Shown here: positions 40,891 through 50,974 of the stretch, piece by piece | Layout of the letters: every line of letters begins with the position of its first letter | Numbering within the stretch: the first letter of the stretch is position 1 | Assembly (NCBI RefSeq): GCF_011297335.1 | Contig: NZ_JAAOTJ010000002.1 | Location: 496,001 to 560,000, forward strand | Source: Catellatospora methionotrophica | GTDB lineage: Bacteria; Actinomycetota; Actinomycetes; Mycobacteriales; Micromonosporaceae | Direction of reading: 5' to 3' | DNA length: 64,000 nucleotides | Made by a program: the position numbers and the translations under genes | Notes under the pieces: model-generated | The model's input: the letters and a program-made list of their open reading frames with translations, nothing else | The model's database searches: none | What the model was told of the DNA's origin: nothing

Positions 40891-42042
40891 CTAACGGGAC
40901 GGGGCAGCGAACGGGATCTTGGGTAGTTCCTGTGCCGGGTCGCCGGCCGGGTGTGTCCACAGGCCGCGGTCGCGCAGGATCGGCAGCACACCCTCGCCGA
41001 ACCAGTACGCCTCCTCGACGTGCGGGTGTCCGGACAGGATGAACTCGCTGATGCCGAGGTCGGCGTATTCGGCGATGCGGTCGGCGATCTCGGTGTGGCT
41101 GCCGACCAGCGCGGTGCCCGCGCCGCCACGGACCAGGCCGACGCCCGCCCACAGGTTCGGTGCGATCTGCAGGCTGTCGCGCCTGCCGCCGTGCAGGGCG
41201 AGCATGCGCCGCTGCCCTTCGGACTCGCTGCGGGCCAGGCCCGCCTGCACGGTGGCGATGTCGCCGTCGCTGATGCCGTCGAGCAGCTTGCGGGCCTGCG
41301 CCCAGGCCTCGTCGGCGGTGTCGCGGGCGATGACGTGCAGCCGGATGCCGTAGCGCAGCTCGCGGCCCTGCTCGGCGGCGAGTTCGCGGATCCAGTCGAG
41401 CTTGCCGGCGACCTGTGCGGGCGGCTCGCCCCAGGTGAGGTAGACGTCGGCGTGCCTGGCGGCGACCGGACCGGCGGCCTGGGACGAGCCGCCGAAGTAG
41501 ATCGGCGGCACCGGGTCGGGCACCCGGGGCAGGGTCGCGCCCTCGATACGGTGGTGCTCACCGGTGAAGTCGACGCTGCCGCCCCGCCACAGCGAGCGGG
41601 TGACGTGCAGGAACTCGTCGGCGCGGGCGTAGCGGGCGTCCTTGTCGAGCCAGTCGCCGTACGCCCGCTGCTCGTGGGTCTCGCCGCCGACGACGACGTT
41701 GAGCAGCAGCCTGCCCTCGGAGTGGCGCTGGAAGGTGGCGGCCATCTGCGCGGCGAGGGTCGGTGACAGCAGGCCAGGCCGGAACGCGACGAGGAACTTC
41801 AGCCGTTCGGTGACCTCGGTGAGCATCGCGGTGGACAGCCAGGCGTCCTCGCACCACGCGCCGGTCGGCGTGAGCGCGCCGGCGAAGCCCAGCTGCTCGG
41901 CGGTGCGGGCGATCTGGCCGAGGTAGGCCAGCGTCGCCGGGCGCGCGCCGCCGGCCACGCCCGCGGGCAGGCCGTGGCCGCCGCCGACGATGAACCGGCT
42001 GTCGCCGTAGGTGGGCAGGAACCAGTGGAAGGCGAGGCTCAT
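40891..42042 (-). CDS. ssuD: FMNH2-dependent alkanesulfonate monooxygenase
   Basis: A 383-residue luciferase-fold monooxygenase cleaving alkanesulfonates to aldehyde and sulfite with FMNH2 and O2. It matches SsuD throughout: FHWFLPTYGDSRFIVGGGHG at the N-terminus, GALTPTGAWCEDAW (with the Cys found in SsuD), VAFRPGLLSPTLAAQMAAT, LLNVVVGGE, PPIYFGGSSQAA, the active-site RLHVIARDT and FILSGHPHVEEAY. The length equals the E. coli enzyme. It is divergent from the peptide-type importer across a 447-bp regulatory region with a 13-bp inverted repeat and a sulfur-linked motif. The FMNH2 donor is probably the SsuE protein at 47602 or the flavin reductase at 54827. Confidence 0.96.
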   Translation of the reverse strand: MSLAFHWFLPTYGDSRFIVGGGHGLPAGVAGGARPATLAYLGQIARTAEQLGFAGALTPTGAWCEDAWLSTAMLTEVTERLKFLVAFRPGLLSPTLAAQMAATFQRHSEGRLLLNVVVGGETHEQRAYGDWLDKDARYARADEFLHVTRSLWRGGSVDFTGEHHRIEGATLPRVPDPVPPIYFGGSSQAAGPVAARHADVYLTWGEPPAQVAGKLDWIRELAAEQGRELRYGIRLHVIARDTADEAWAQARKLLDGISDGDIATVQAGLARSESEGQRRMLALHGGRRDSLQIAPNLWAGVGLVRGGAGTALVGSHTEIADRIAEYADLGISEFILSGHPHVEEAYWFGEGVLPILRDRGLWTHPAGDPAQELPKIPFAAPSR

Positions 42043-42074
42043 GTTGCTGTCTCCGTGCTGTTCAGGGTGGGTCG

Positions 42075-42133
42075 CGGTCCGGGAGCCGCGGTGCCGTTGC
42101 CGCCGAACTCGCGGCCTCGTGGCTCCCGGACCG
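42075..42133 (-). repeat. Inverted repeat in the ssuD leader
   Basis: Perfect 13-bp arms CGGTCCGGGAGCC and complement (42075-42087, 42121-42133) enclose 33 nt, 33-91 nt upstream of the ssuD ATG. Because it lies before the gene, it could be an attenuator or a 5'-UTR structure rather than a terminator of something else. It matches no riboswitch that I can identify. Confidence 0.6.
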
Positions 42134-42223
42134 GCGTCGTGGGTGGATCAGAGCAGGTAAATCGGATGCTGGCATGGTCAGGCGGGCCAGCACAATCCAT
42201 CGAGCAGATAATTCATATTAACT

Positions 42224-42239
42224 CTATGGGATATACAGG
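42224..42239. promoter_or_regulatory. Putative sulfur-regulon motif 1 (ssuD/importer gap)
   Basis: CTATGGGATATACAGG contains the core ATGGGATATA (42226-42235). It sits 5 nt upstream of a TAATAT -10-like box (42220-42215, minus strand) reading towards ssuD. Related cores occur before the flavin reductase (54783) and before ssuA (58031). Confidence 0.5.
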
Positions 42240-42246
42240 AGAACTA

Positions 42247-42262
42247 TGTGATCCGGGTCACA
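42247..42262. promoter_or_regulatory. CRP/FNR-type binding site
   Basis: TGTGATCCGGGTCACA is a perfect match to the TGTGA-N6-TCACA consensus of CRP-family regulators. It lies between ssuD and the leader peptide gene, about 50 bp upstream of the likely leader start. The regulator is not encoded in the window. Confidence 0.65.
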
Positions 42263-42306
42263 AAAGCCTGGACGCTCTTGTCTGCGCGCTCCTACGGTCC
42301 CTAGCC

Positions 42307-42378
42307 ATGAAGCGAAGCCTGCGCCTGACTCAGCGGCGCCACGTGGACTTCCAAAGGGTGTGCAGCAGCGGCTGTTGA
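42307..42378 (+). CDS. Cysteine-containing leader peptide (sulfur attenuator)
   Basis: A 23-codon ORF whose product ends TQRRHVDFQRVCSSGC. The RRHVDxxRxxSxxC pattern is the hallmark of actinobacterial putative leader peptides found upstream of sulfur-assimilation genes. In mycobacteria, related cysteine-rich leaderless ORFs act as cysteine-responsive attenuators. Two Cys codons fall in the last six sense codons. A TACGGT -10-like box (42293-42298) lies 8 nt before the ATG and no Shine-Dalgarno is present, so it is probably leaderless. The ORF stops 111 nt before the GTG of the importer lipoprotein, and an imperfect stem (CCGAG 42420-42424, CTCGG 42453-42457) lies between. Low cysteine would stall ribosomes here and raise expression of the operon. 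Confidence 0.82.
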   Translation: MKRSLRLTQRRHVDFQRVCSSGC

Positions 42379-42489
42379 CGCCGCCGTCAACCTGCGCCGC
42401 GTTCCTCGACTCCGAAACCCCGAGCCGCTCTCGACGACACGAGGACGGCCGTCTCGGCACACCCTCCACCGCCTGCGAAGGGCTTCACC

Positions 42490-44163
42490 GTGCGTTTCCA
42501 CCTGTCCACCCGCCTGCTCGCCGCGACCGTCGCGATCGGCGCACTGACCGCCTGCGGCTCCGCCGGCGGCATCAGCCCGGCCAGCGCCGACGCGTCGTCG
42601 CGTACCGCCGGGGCTGTGCTCAACGGCGGGGGCTCCCCGGTCGACGGGGGCATCCTGCACCTGTCGATGTCCGCCGACCCGCTCTGCCTCGACCCGCACG
42701 CCATCTCCTCCGACGTGGAGCAGATCTTCGGGCGCATCCTCACCGACAACCTCGTCTACCTCGACGCCGGCGGCAACCCCGGGCCGTGGCTGGCCGAGAA
42801 GTGGGACATCTCCGCCGACGGCAAGGTCTACACGTTCCACCTGCGCAAGGGGGTGACGTTCAGCGACGGGGCGGTGTTCGACGCCGCCGCCGTGGTCGCC
42901 AACTTCGCGCACATGCTCGACCCGGACACCCGCTCGCCGCTGGCCGGGCCGTACATCGCGCCGTACGAGGGCAGCCGCATCGTCGACCCGTACACGCTGG
43001 AGGTGACCCTCAAGCAGCCGTACACCCCGTTCCTGGACGTGCTGGCGCAGGGCTGGCTCGGCCTGCTGTCGCCCAAGGCGATCAAGGAGAGCACCCCGGC
43101 GCAGCTGTGCGAGAAGCCGGTCGGCTCCGGGCCGTTCGTGCTGACCGGATACACCAAGACGCAGGGGGCGACGTTCGTCCGGCGCGAGGGCTACGACTGG
43201 GCGCCGCCGCAGCTCGGCTACTCCGGGGCGGCCCACCTCGACGGCATCGACGTGTCCTGGGTCGGGCAGGACGCCGTACGGTTCAACTCGCTGGTCAGCA
43301 ACCAGTACCAGGCCACCGGGTACGTGCCCGCGCAGAACGCGGCGGCGGTCAAGACGAACCCGAACCTGGTGTACTCCAACGTCAACCGGATCGGGCTGCC
43401 GTACACCATCGAGTTCAACACCTCCCGGGCGCCGTTCGACGACCTCGCGATCCGGCAGGCGTTCGTGTCCGCGGTCGACCGCGAGGCCCTGGTCAAGACC
43501 GTCGGGTTCGGTGAGCGGCAGCTCGCGACCAGTTTCGTGGACCGGGTCACCAAGTACTACGACCCGGCGGTGAAGCTGCGCGGGCACGACCTGAAGGTCG
43601 CGAACGAGCTGCTGGACAAGGCGGGCTGGACCGGGCGCGACGCCGAGGGATACCGCACCAAGGACGGCAAGCCGCTGCTGGTGCAGTGGCCGGTGGCCCA
43701 GACCGCCACCATCAGCCCGATCTTCGACCTGGTCCAGGCGCAGGTGAAGGCCGTCGGTATCAAGGTCGACATCGAGCTGCTGCCCAGCGCGCAGCTGACC
43801 ACCAGACGCTACGGCGGCGACTACGACCTGTCGGCGGGTGTCTGGCACACCAACACCCCCGACGTGCTGTACATCAAGTACGCCACGTTCAGCATCCCCA
43901 ACGCCACACGGCTGGGCCAGAACACCTCCCGCATCAGCGACGCCCAGCTCGACGGATGGCTGGAGGAGGCCCGCCGCACCGGTGACCGGGCGAAACTGAC
44001 CGATCTGTACGCCAAGTCCCAGCAGCGCCTGGCCGAACTGGTGCCCGGCTTCCCCGTCTACGACAACTCCGTGCTGTGGGCGTTCAGCGCCAAGCTGCAC
44101 GACGTCGTCGTCGACACCTCTCACGGCACCCCGTACTTCGGGTACGCCTGGCTGGAGAAGTAG
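42490..44163 (+). CDS. ABC transporter substrate-binding lipoprotein, peptide/opine family
   Basis: A 557-residue extracytoplasmic family-5 (DppA/NikA-type) binding protein. The lipobox is GALTAC with Cys near residue 22. The family signature region is GPWLAEKWDISADGKVYTFH with LRKGVTFSDGAVFDA after it, and there is a long two-lobed C-terminal domain. GTG 42490 has GAAGGG upstream. It is the first gene of an operon with two permeases, a double ATPase, ssuE, an SfnB-like enzyme and an NtaA-like monooxygenase, all behind a cysteine leader peptide. An organosulfur ligand, such as a sulfonated or thioether peptide-like molecule, is therefore more likely than ordinary peptides. The gap before it also holds the leader and CRP-type site. 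Confidence 0.92.
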   Translation: MRFHLSTRLLAATVAIGALTACGSAGGISPASADASSRTAGAVLNGGGSPVDGGILHLSMSADPLCLDPHAISSDVEQIFGRILTDNLVYLDAGGNPGPWLAEKWDISADGKVYTFHLRKGVTFSDGAVFDAAAVVANFAHMLDPDTRSPLAGPYIAPYEGSRIVDPYTLEVTLKQPYTPFLDVLAQGWLGLLSPKAIKESTPAQLCEKPVGSGPFVLTGYTKTQGATFVRREGYDWAPPQLGYSGAAHLDGIDVSWVGQDAVRFNSLVSNQYQATGYVPAQNAAAVKTNPNLVYSNVNRIGLPYTIEFNTSRAPFDDLAIRQAFVSAVDREALVKTVGFGERQLATSFVDRVTKYYDPAVKLRGHDLKVANELLDKAGWTGRDAEGYRTKDGKPLLVQWPVAQTATISPIFDLVQAQVKAVGIKVDIELLPSAQLTTRRYGGDYDLSAGVWHTNTPDVLYIKYATFSIPNATRLGQNTSRISDAQLDGWLEEARRTGDRAKLTDLYAKSQQRLAELVPGFPVYDNSVLWAFSAKLHDVVVDTSHGTPYFGYAWLEK

Positions 44164-44165
44164 AC

Positions 44166-45098
44166 ATGCGCCAGCTGAAACGGATCGCCACCCGGTTCGC
44201 CGCCGGCGTCGGGGTGCTGTGGGGCGCGGCGACGCTGTCGTTCGCCGCGCTGCACGTCACCGCGGGCGACGCGGCCCTGGCGACGGTGGCCGGGGACGGA
44301 GCCAACCCGACCCAGGCCGTGCTCGACCGGGTCCGCGCCGACTACGGCCTCGACCAGCCCCTGTGGCAGCAGTACCTCGGCTATCTCGGCCGGCTGCTGC
44401 AGGGGGACCTGGGCGAGAGCTACCAGCAGCGCGTACCCGTGGCGACGGCGATCGGGGAGCAGCTGGGCGAGACGGTTCAGCTGGCGCTGTCGGCCGCGCT
44501 GGTCGCGGTCGTCCTGGCGGTGGGGACCGCGGTCCTCACCGCCAGGAGGCGGCCGTGGATCCGCTCGGCCGCCTCGGGCACCGAACTGGTGCTCACCTCG
44601 TTCCCGACGTTCGTGCTCGGCCTGGTGCTGCTCATCGTGTTCTCGTTCCAGGCCGGATGGTTCCCGGTGTCGGGCAACGACGGCCCCGCCGCACTGGTCC
44701 TGCCGACGTTCACCCTCGCGCTGCCGATCGCGGCGACGCTGTCGCAGGTGCTGCGCACCGAACTGGAGGAGGTCCTCGAACAGCCGTTCATCCTGACCGC
44801 CCGCAGCCGCGGCATGCGCGACGCGGGCGTACGGCTGCGCCACGCGCTGCGGCACGCGCTCATCCAGATCGTGACCATGTCCGGGTTCGTCATCGGCGGC
44901 CTGCTCGGCGGCGCGGTGATCACCGAGACGCTGTTCGTGCGCCGCGGCGTCGGCCAGCTCATGCTCACCGCCACCACCAGCAAGGACATTCCGCTGGTGC
45001 TCGGCGTGGTGCTGTTCGCGGCCGCCGTGTACGTGGTCGTCAACCTCGTCGTCGACATCGTCTACGGCCTCATCGACCCGAGAGTGGTGACCGCGTGA
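44166..45098 (+). CDS. ABC transporter permease (DppB type)
   Basis: A 310-residue inner-membrane permease with six hydrophobic segments. The N-terminal loop DRVRADYGLDQPLWQQYLGYLGR and QGDLGESY are typical of DppB/OppB proteins, and the coupling EAA-type loop is FILTARSRGMRDAGVRLRHA. VITETLFVRRGVGQLM follows. ATG 44166 is 2 nt after the binding protein stop. It pairs with the next permease, whose GTG overlaps its stop. Confidence 0.93.
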   Translation: MRQLKRIATRFAAGVGVLWGAATLSFAALHVTAGDAALATVAGDGANPTQAVLDRVRADYGLDQPLWQQYLGYLGRLLQGDLGESYQQRVPVATAIGEQLGETVQLALSAALVAVVLAVGTAVLTARRRPWIRSAASGTELVLTSFPTFVLGLVLLIVFSFQAGWFPVSGNDGPAALVLPTFTLALPIAATLSQVLRTELEEVLEQPFILTARSRGMRDAGVRLRHALRHALIQIVTMSGFVIGGLLGGAVITETLFVRRGVGQLMLTATTSKDIPLVLGVVLFAAAVYVVVNLVVDIVYGLIDPRVVTA

Positions 45099-45957
45099 CC
45101 GCCATCACCGTCCCCGCCGTCCTGCCCGAACGGCGCGGGCACACCGCCGCCCGGCGGCGTTCGCTGCGGCCCGGTGTCGTGCTCGGCCTGGCCTTCATCG
45201 GACTGCTCGCGGTCGCCGCCGCCGCGCCGGGGCTGCTCACCGCGCACGACCCGCTGGAGATCAGCAGCGCGGGCGCGTTCGTGCCACCCGGCGCGGAACA
45301 CCTGCTGGGCACCGACCAGTCCGGCCGGGACACCCTCGCCCGCATGGTCTACGGGGCGCGCTCGTCGCTGGTGATGGGCCTGGGCGCGACCGCGATCGCG
45401 GTGACGCTCGGCTCCGCGATCGGCCTGCTCGCGGGCCTGGCCAACCGGTACGTCGAGGGCGCCGTGATGCGGCTCATCGACGTGGCGCTGTCCATCCCGG
45501 ACCTGCTGCTGGCCCTGGTCGTCATCACCCTGCTGGGCACCGGCACGGTCAACGCGCTGTTCGCGGTCGCGTTCGCCAGCGTGCCCTACTACGCCCGGAT
45601 GATCCGCGCGCAGACCCACGTGGTCCGCAGCGCGGCCTACGTCGAGGCGGCCACCGCGCTGGGGCTGCGCCGGTCGGCGGTGATCCGCCGCCACATCCTG
45701 CCCAACGCGTTCAAGCCGCTGGTCGTGCTGGCCACCATCGGCGTCGGCAACGCCATCGGCGCGGGCGCGTCACTGAGCTTTCTCGGCCTGGGCACCAAGC
45801 CGCCCGCGCCGGAGTGGGGCAACATGCTCTCGCTGGGCATCCAGTACATCTCCAACGACCCGTTCATGGTGATCGTGCCCGGCGTGGCGATCACACTGAC
45901 CGTCCTGTCGGTGACGGTCGTCGGCCGGGACCTGCGCCGCCGTACGGAGGGCCGGTC

Positions 45958-45961
<4 letters not shown>
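45095..45961 (+). CDS. ABC transporter permease (DppC type)
   Basis: A 288-residue permease, partner of the DppB-type protein. It has the usual N-terminal cytoplasmic stretch, one TM, then FVPPGAEHLLGTDQSGRDTLARMVYG and VMGLGATAIAVTLGSAIG. The coupling loop is AAYVEAATALGLRRSAVIRRHILPN, and GAGASLSFLGLGTKPPAPEWGNML is the DppC C-terminal signature. GTG 45095 overlaps the previous stop (GTGA), and its own stop overlaps the ATPase start in the same way, so the importer genes are tightly coupled. Confidence 0.94.
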
Positions 45962-47589
<1,628 letters not shown>

Positions 47590-47601
47590 GGAGGAACACC
47601 T

Positions 47602-48153
47602 ATGCCCTCGATCCTCGCGATCTCCGGATCGCCCTCACCCACCTCCAAGACCGCGCGCGTGCTGCGCCACGTCACCGACAACCTGCCCGGCTCCGGCTCC
47701 TACGAGGTGCGCCACCTCGCCGTGCGGGACCTGCCCGCCGAGGCGCTGCTCGGCGCGGACGTGCGCCACCCGGCGATCCTGGCAGTCGGCGCGGCCATCG
47801 CGGCCGCCGACGGCGTCATCGTCGCGACGCCGGTCTACAAGGCCGCGTACAGCGGCGTGCTCAAGTCGCTGCTGGACCTGCTGCCGCAGTACGCGCTGGC
47901 CGGGAAGGTGGTGCTGCCGCTGGCCACCGGCGGCACCCCGGCACACGTGCTGGCCATCGACTACGCGCTGCGGCCGGTGCTGTCCAGCATGGGTGCCACG
48001 CACATCACCGCCGGGTGCTTCATCCACGACAAGGCCATCGTCGACACCGACGGCGGCGGCATCCTGCTCGACGCCACCGGCCAGGCCTTCCTGGACTCCG
48101 TCGTCACCGGCTTCACCGACGCCCTCGCGGCCCGTTCCCTGCAGGCGGCCTGA
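47602..48153 (+). CDS. ssuE: NADPH-dependent FMN reductase (SsuE type)
   Basis: A 183-residue flavodoxin-like reductase giving FMNH2 to sulfonate monooxygenases. Features are ILAISGSPSPTSKTARVLRH (flavin phosphate loop), GVIVATPVYKAAYSGVLKSL with LLDLLPQYALAGK after it, and LPLATGGTPAHVLAIDYALRP, all characteristic of SsuE/MsuE. ATG 47602 follows the ATPase stop by 12 nt, with GAGGAACACC as ribosome-binding site. It is immediately followed (1 nt) by the SfnB-like monooxygenase, whose reduced flavin it probably supplies. Confidence 0.95.
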   Translation: MPSILAISGSPSPTSKTARVLRHVTDNLPGSGSYEVRHLAVRDLPAEALLGADVRHPAILAVGAAIAAADGVIVATPVYKAAYSGVLKSLLDLLPQYALAGKVVLPLATGGTPAHVLAIDYALRPVLSSMGATHITAGCFIHDKAIVDTDGGGILLDATGQAFLDSVVTGFTDALAARSLQAA

Positions 48154-48154
48154 C

Positions 48155-49348
48155 GTGCCGACCACGCGAGCCGCCCCGGCCGTCCTGAGCGCCGAGGTCC
48201 TGCACGAGCGGGCCGTGCCGGTGCTCGCCGGGATCCGGGCCGGGGCCGCCGACCGGGAACGGCTGCGGGAACTGCCCTACGACCAGGTCAGGGCGGTGGC
48301 ACGGGCGCAGCTGTTCGCGTTCCGCATCCCGACGGCGTACGGCGGCGCGGGCGCGAGCGTCCGCGACACGATCCGCTTCGTCGTGGACCTGGCCGCCGCC
48401 GACTCCAACGTCGCCCAGGCGCTGCGACCGGACTTCTCGTTCGTGGAGGGGCTGGTCGCGCAAGGCTCCGACGCCGAACGCAAGACCTGGTACTGCCGCC
48501 TGATGGCAGGGCAGGTCGTGGGCAACGCGGGCTGGGAGATCGGCGGCGCGAACGGCGCGGTCAGCGCCCGGATCACCCGCGACGGACCCCACTACCGGGC
48601 CACCGGCAGCAAGTACTACAGCACCGGGGCGCTGTTCGCCGACTGGGTCAGCGCCACCGCCCTCGACGACGACGGGCAGCCCGTCTCGTTCATCGTGCCC
48701 CGCGACCGCGAAGGGCTGCGGCTGCACGACGACTTCGACGCCGTCGGGCAGCGGCTGACCGCCAGCGGCACCACCGACCTCGACGGCCTGCTGGTGCACC
48801 CGCACGAGGTGCGCGACCGGCGAGGCTTTCGTGACCGGCGCTCGCCGGTGACCGCGTTCCTGCAGCTGTACCTGGCGGCGGTGCTGGCCGGGATCGCCCG
48901 TGACGCGCTGGCCGACGCGACCGCGTACGCCCGGGACCGGGCTCGGCCGATCAAGCACAGCACCGCGGCGCGGGCCGTGGACGACCCGTACGTGCGGCTC
49001 GCGGTGGGGGAGATCGCCTCGCGGGCGTACGCCGCACACGCGGTCGTGCTGGCCGCCGCGCAGGCGATCGACGACGCCTGGGCCGCCGACCTCGACGACG
49101 ATGCGCTGGTCCGGGCATCGGTCGAGGTCGCCCAGGCGCAGTACGTCGCCGCGGAGGCGGCCCTGCGCGCCGGGGAGCTGGTCTTCGACGTCGGCGGCGG
49201 TTCGGCCGTCGCCCGTGTGCACAACCTCGACCGCCACTGGCGCAACGCCCGCACCGTCGCCAACCACAACCCGCGCCTGTGGAAGGCCGCCGCCGCGGGC
49301 GCATTCCACCTCACCGGTGAACAGCCGCCGCTCAGCGGCCTGTTCTGA
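48155..49348 (+). CDS. Acyl-CoA dehydrogenase-fold monooxygenase (SfnB/DszC-like)
   Basis: A 397-residue flavin protein of the acyl-CoA dehydrogenase superfamily, group D monooxygenase type. Segments are FRIPTAYGGAGASVRDTIRF, NAGWEIGGANGAVSARIT, RATGSKYYSTGALFADWVSA, VGQRLTASGTTDLDG and the C-terminal NLDRHWRNARTVANHNPRLW. It lacks the Glu base segment and acyl-CoA features of true dehydrogenases and matches the SfnB family of sulfur acquisition oxidoreductases and DszC sulfide/sulfone monooxygenases. GTG 48155 is 1 nt after the ssuE stop. It probably oxidises an organosulfur substrate using FMNH2; the substrate is not known. Confidence 0.9.
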   Translation: MPTTRAAPAVLSAEVLHERAVPVLAGIRAGAADRERLRELPYDQVRAVARAQLFAFRIPTAYGGAGASVRDTIRFVVDLAAADSNVAQALRPDFSFVEGLVAQGSDAERKTWYCRLMAGQVVGNAGWEIGGANGAVSARITRDGPHYRATGSKYYSTGALFADWVSATALDDDGQPVSFIVPRDREGLRLHDDFDAVGQRLTASGTTDLDGLLVHPHEVRDRRGFRDRRSPVTAFLQLYLAAVLAGIARDALADATAYARDRARPIKHSTAARAVDDPYVRLAVGEIASRAYAAHAVVLAAAQAIDDAWAADLDDDALVRASVEVAQAQYVAAEAALRAGELVFDVGGGSAVARVHNLDRHWRNARTVANHNPRLWKAAAAGAFHLTGEQPPLSGLF

Positions 49349-49374
49349 CCGGCACAGCAGCAAGGAGCACCACC

Positions 49375-50724
49375 ATGGCCACCAAGCCACGGCAGATGAG
49401 CATCGGCATGAACATCCTCGGGCTCGGCGGGCACAACTCCGCCTGGCGGTACGGCGAGGTCGACCCGCTGTCCTACCTCGACATCGGCTACTACCAGAAC
49501 ATCGCCCGCATCTCCGAACGCGGCACCCTCGACGCGATCTTCCTCGCCGACGGGCCCGCGCTCGCCGGCGACCCCGGCGGCGGGCCGAGCGGGCGGCTGG
49601 AGCCGACGCTGGTGCTGACCGCCATCGCGCTGGCCACCGAGCGGATCGGCGTCATCGCCACCGCGTCGACCAGCTACAACGACCCGTACAACCTGGCCCG
49701 GCGGCTGTCCTCGCTGGACCACCTGTCCGGCGGGCGGGCCGCGTGGAACATCGTCACCACCGCCGGGGACGCCGCGGCCCGCAACTTCGGCCTCACCGGC
49801 GCGCCCGTGCACGACGACCGCTACGGCCGCGCCGAGGAGTTCGTCGACATCGCGGTCAAGCTCTGGGACAGCTGGGAGGACGACGCGATCGTCGCCGACC
49901 GGGCGAGCGGCCTGTTCGCCCACGGGGACCGGGTGCACACCATCGACCACGAGGGCAGCCACTTCGCGGTACGCGGCCCGCTGAACGTCCCGCGCTCGCC
50001 GCAGGGCCGCCCGGTGCTCGTGCAGGCCGGATCGTCCGAGCACGGCAAGGCCCTGGCCGCCCGCCGCGCCGACGCCGTGTTCACCGCGCAGACCACCCTG
50101 GCCGACGGGCAGGCCTTCTACGCCGAGATGAAGGCCCGCGCCGCGGCGTTCGGCCGGGACCCCGACACGCTGAAGATCATGCCGGGACTGTCCACGGTCA
50201 TCGGCGGCACCGAGGCCGAGGCGCTGGCCCGCCAGGCCGAACTGGACGCGTTCCAGGGCATCGAGGCGCAGGTAGGGCAGGTCGCGCAGCGGCTGCAGCT
50301 GGACCCCAGGCACCTCGAGCTCGACGAGGAGCTGCCCTGGCACCTCATCGGCGACGCGCTGCAGGTCGAGAACGGCTCCCGCGGCTTCTTCGACGCGCAG
50401 ATCAACCTGGCCCGGCGGGAACGGCTCACGGTCCGGCAGCTCGCGGGACGGATCCGCTCCGGGCACCGCCTGGTCGCGGGGTCGCCCGAGCAGATCGCCG
50501 ACACCCTCGAAGAGTGGTTCGTCAACGGGGCCGCCGACGGGTTCAACCTGATGCCCGACATGTTCCCGTCCGGCGCGGAGGTGTTCGTCGACCACGTCGT
50601 GCCGATCCTGCGCCGCCGTGGGCTCTTCCGCACCGAGTACACCGGCACGACCCTGCGCGACCACCTGGGCCTCGAACGACCCGCCAGCCAGTATGCCGCC
50701 GTGCCGCACGCCGTCGCGGCCTGA
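49375..50724 (+). CDS. LLM-class monooxygenase of the NtaA/SnaA/DszA family
   Basis: A 449-residue FMNH2-dependent TIM-barrel monooxygenase. Family signatures are MNILGLGGHNSAWRY, DAIFLADGPAL, TLVLTAIALATERIG, ATASTSYNDPYNLARRLSSL with DHLSGGRAAWNIVTT, and RPVLVQAGSSEHGKALAARR. The ~440-residue length separates this group (NtaA, SnaA, DszA, DmoA-like) from SsuD. ATG 49375 has AAGGAG. It is the last gene of the importer-ssuE-SfnB operon, and a hairpin follows at 50863. A sulfone- or thioether-cleaving role in sulfur scavenging is inferred from the operon. Confidence 0.93.
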   Translation: MATKPRQMSIGMNILGLGGHNSAWRYGEVDPLSYLDIGYYQNIARISERGTLDAIFLADGPALAGDPGGGPSGRLEPTLVLTAIALATERIGVIATASTSYNDPYNLARRLSSLDHLSGGRAAWNIVTTAGDAAARNFGLTGAPVHDDRYGRAEEFVDIAVKLWDSWEDDAIVADRASGLFAHGDRVHTIDHEGSHFAVRGPLNVPRSPQGRPVLVQAGSSEHGKALAARRADAVFTAQTTLADGQAFYAEMKARAAAFGRDPDTLKIMPGLSTVIGGTEAEALARQAELDAFQGIEAQVGQVAQRLQLDPRHLELDEELPWHLIGDALQVENGSRGFFDAQINLARRERLTVRQLAGRIRSGHRLVAGSPEQIADTLEEWFVNGAADGFNLMPDMFPSGAEVFVDHVVPILRRRGLFRTEYTGTTLRDHLGLERPASQYAAVPHAVAA

Positions 50725-50862
50725 GCCACCGCGACCACCGTCGCCTCGGCGGCGCGACGCGTATGGCGTCACCCCGGCGCGGTAACCCGTCGCGGTGGGT
50801 CCGGGCGCTGTGCCATGGTGGCAGTGGGGCCGGTCCCCTCCGGACCACCATCACGCTGAAGC

Positions 50863-50902
50863 CCGCTCGTCTCGGGACTCGCAAGCGTCCCGAAACGAGC
50901 GG
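50863..50902. terminator. Terminator of the sulfur operon
   Basis: 16-bp arms with a single mismatch (50863-50878, 50887-50902; GCTCGT and CGGGAC blocks) and an 8-nt loop. A TACCCT -10-like box (50916-50921) for the ABC exporter genes follows directly. Nothing else is seen between 50725 and 50974. Confidence 0.7.
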
Positions 50903-50974
50903 CGGCGCGGTGACGTACCCTTGCCCCCCGCCGCCGGACCCCCGCGGTGAGCAGCCTCCACCCCCTGGAGCGTG

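Noticed and set aside
42075-42133. SAM or other known riboswitch before ssuD
   Set aside because: The stem is simple, and I cannot match its conserved loop positions to any riboswitch class.
42178-42216. 12-codon minus-strand ORF before ssuD (product MNYLLDGLCWPA) as a second leader peptide
   Set aside because: Its ATG overlaps the probable -10 box TAATAT of ssuD, so it would not be in the transcript, and it lacks the RRHVD pattern.
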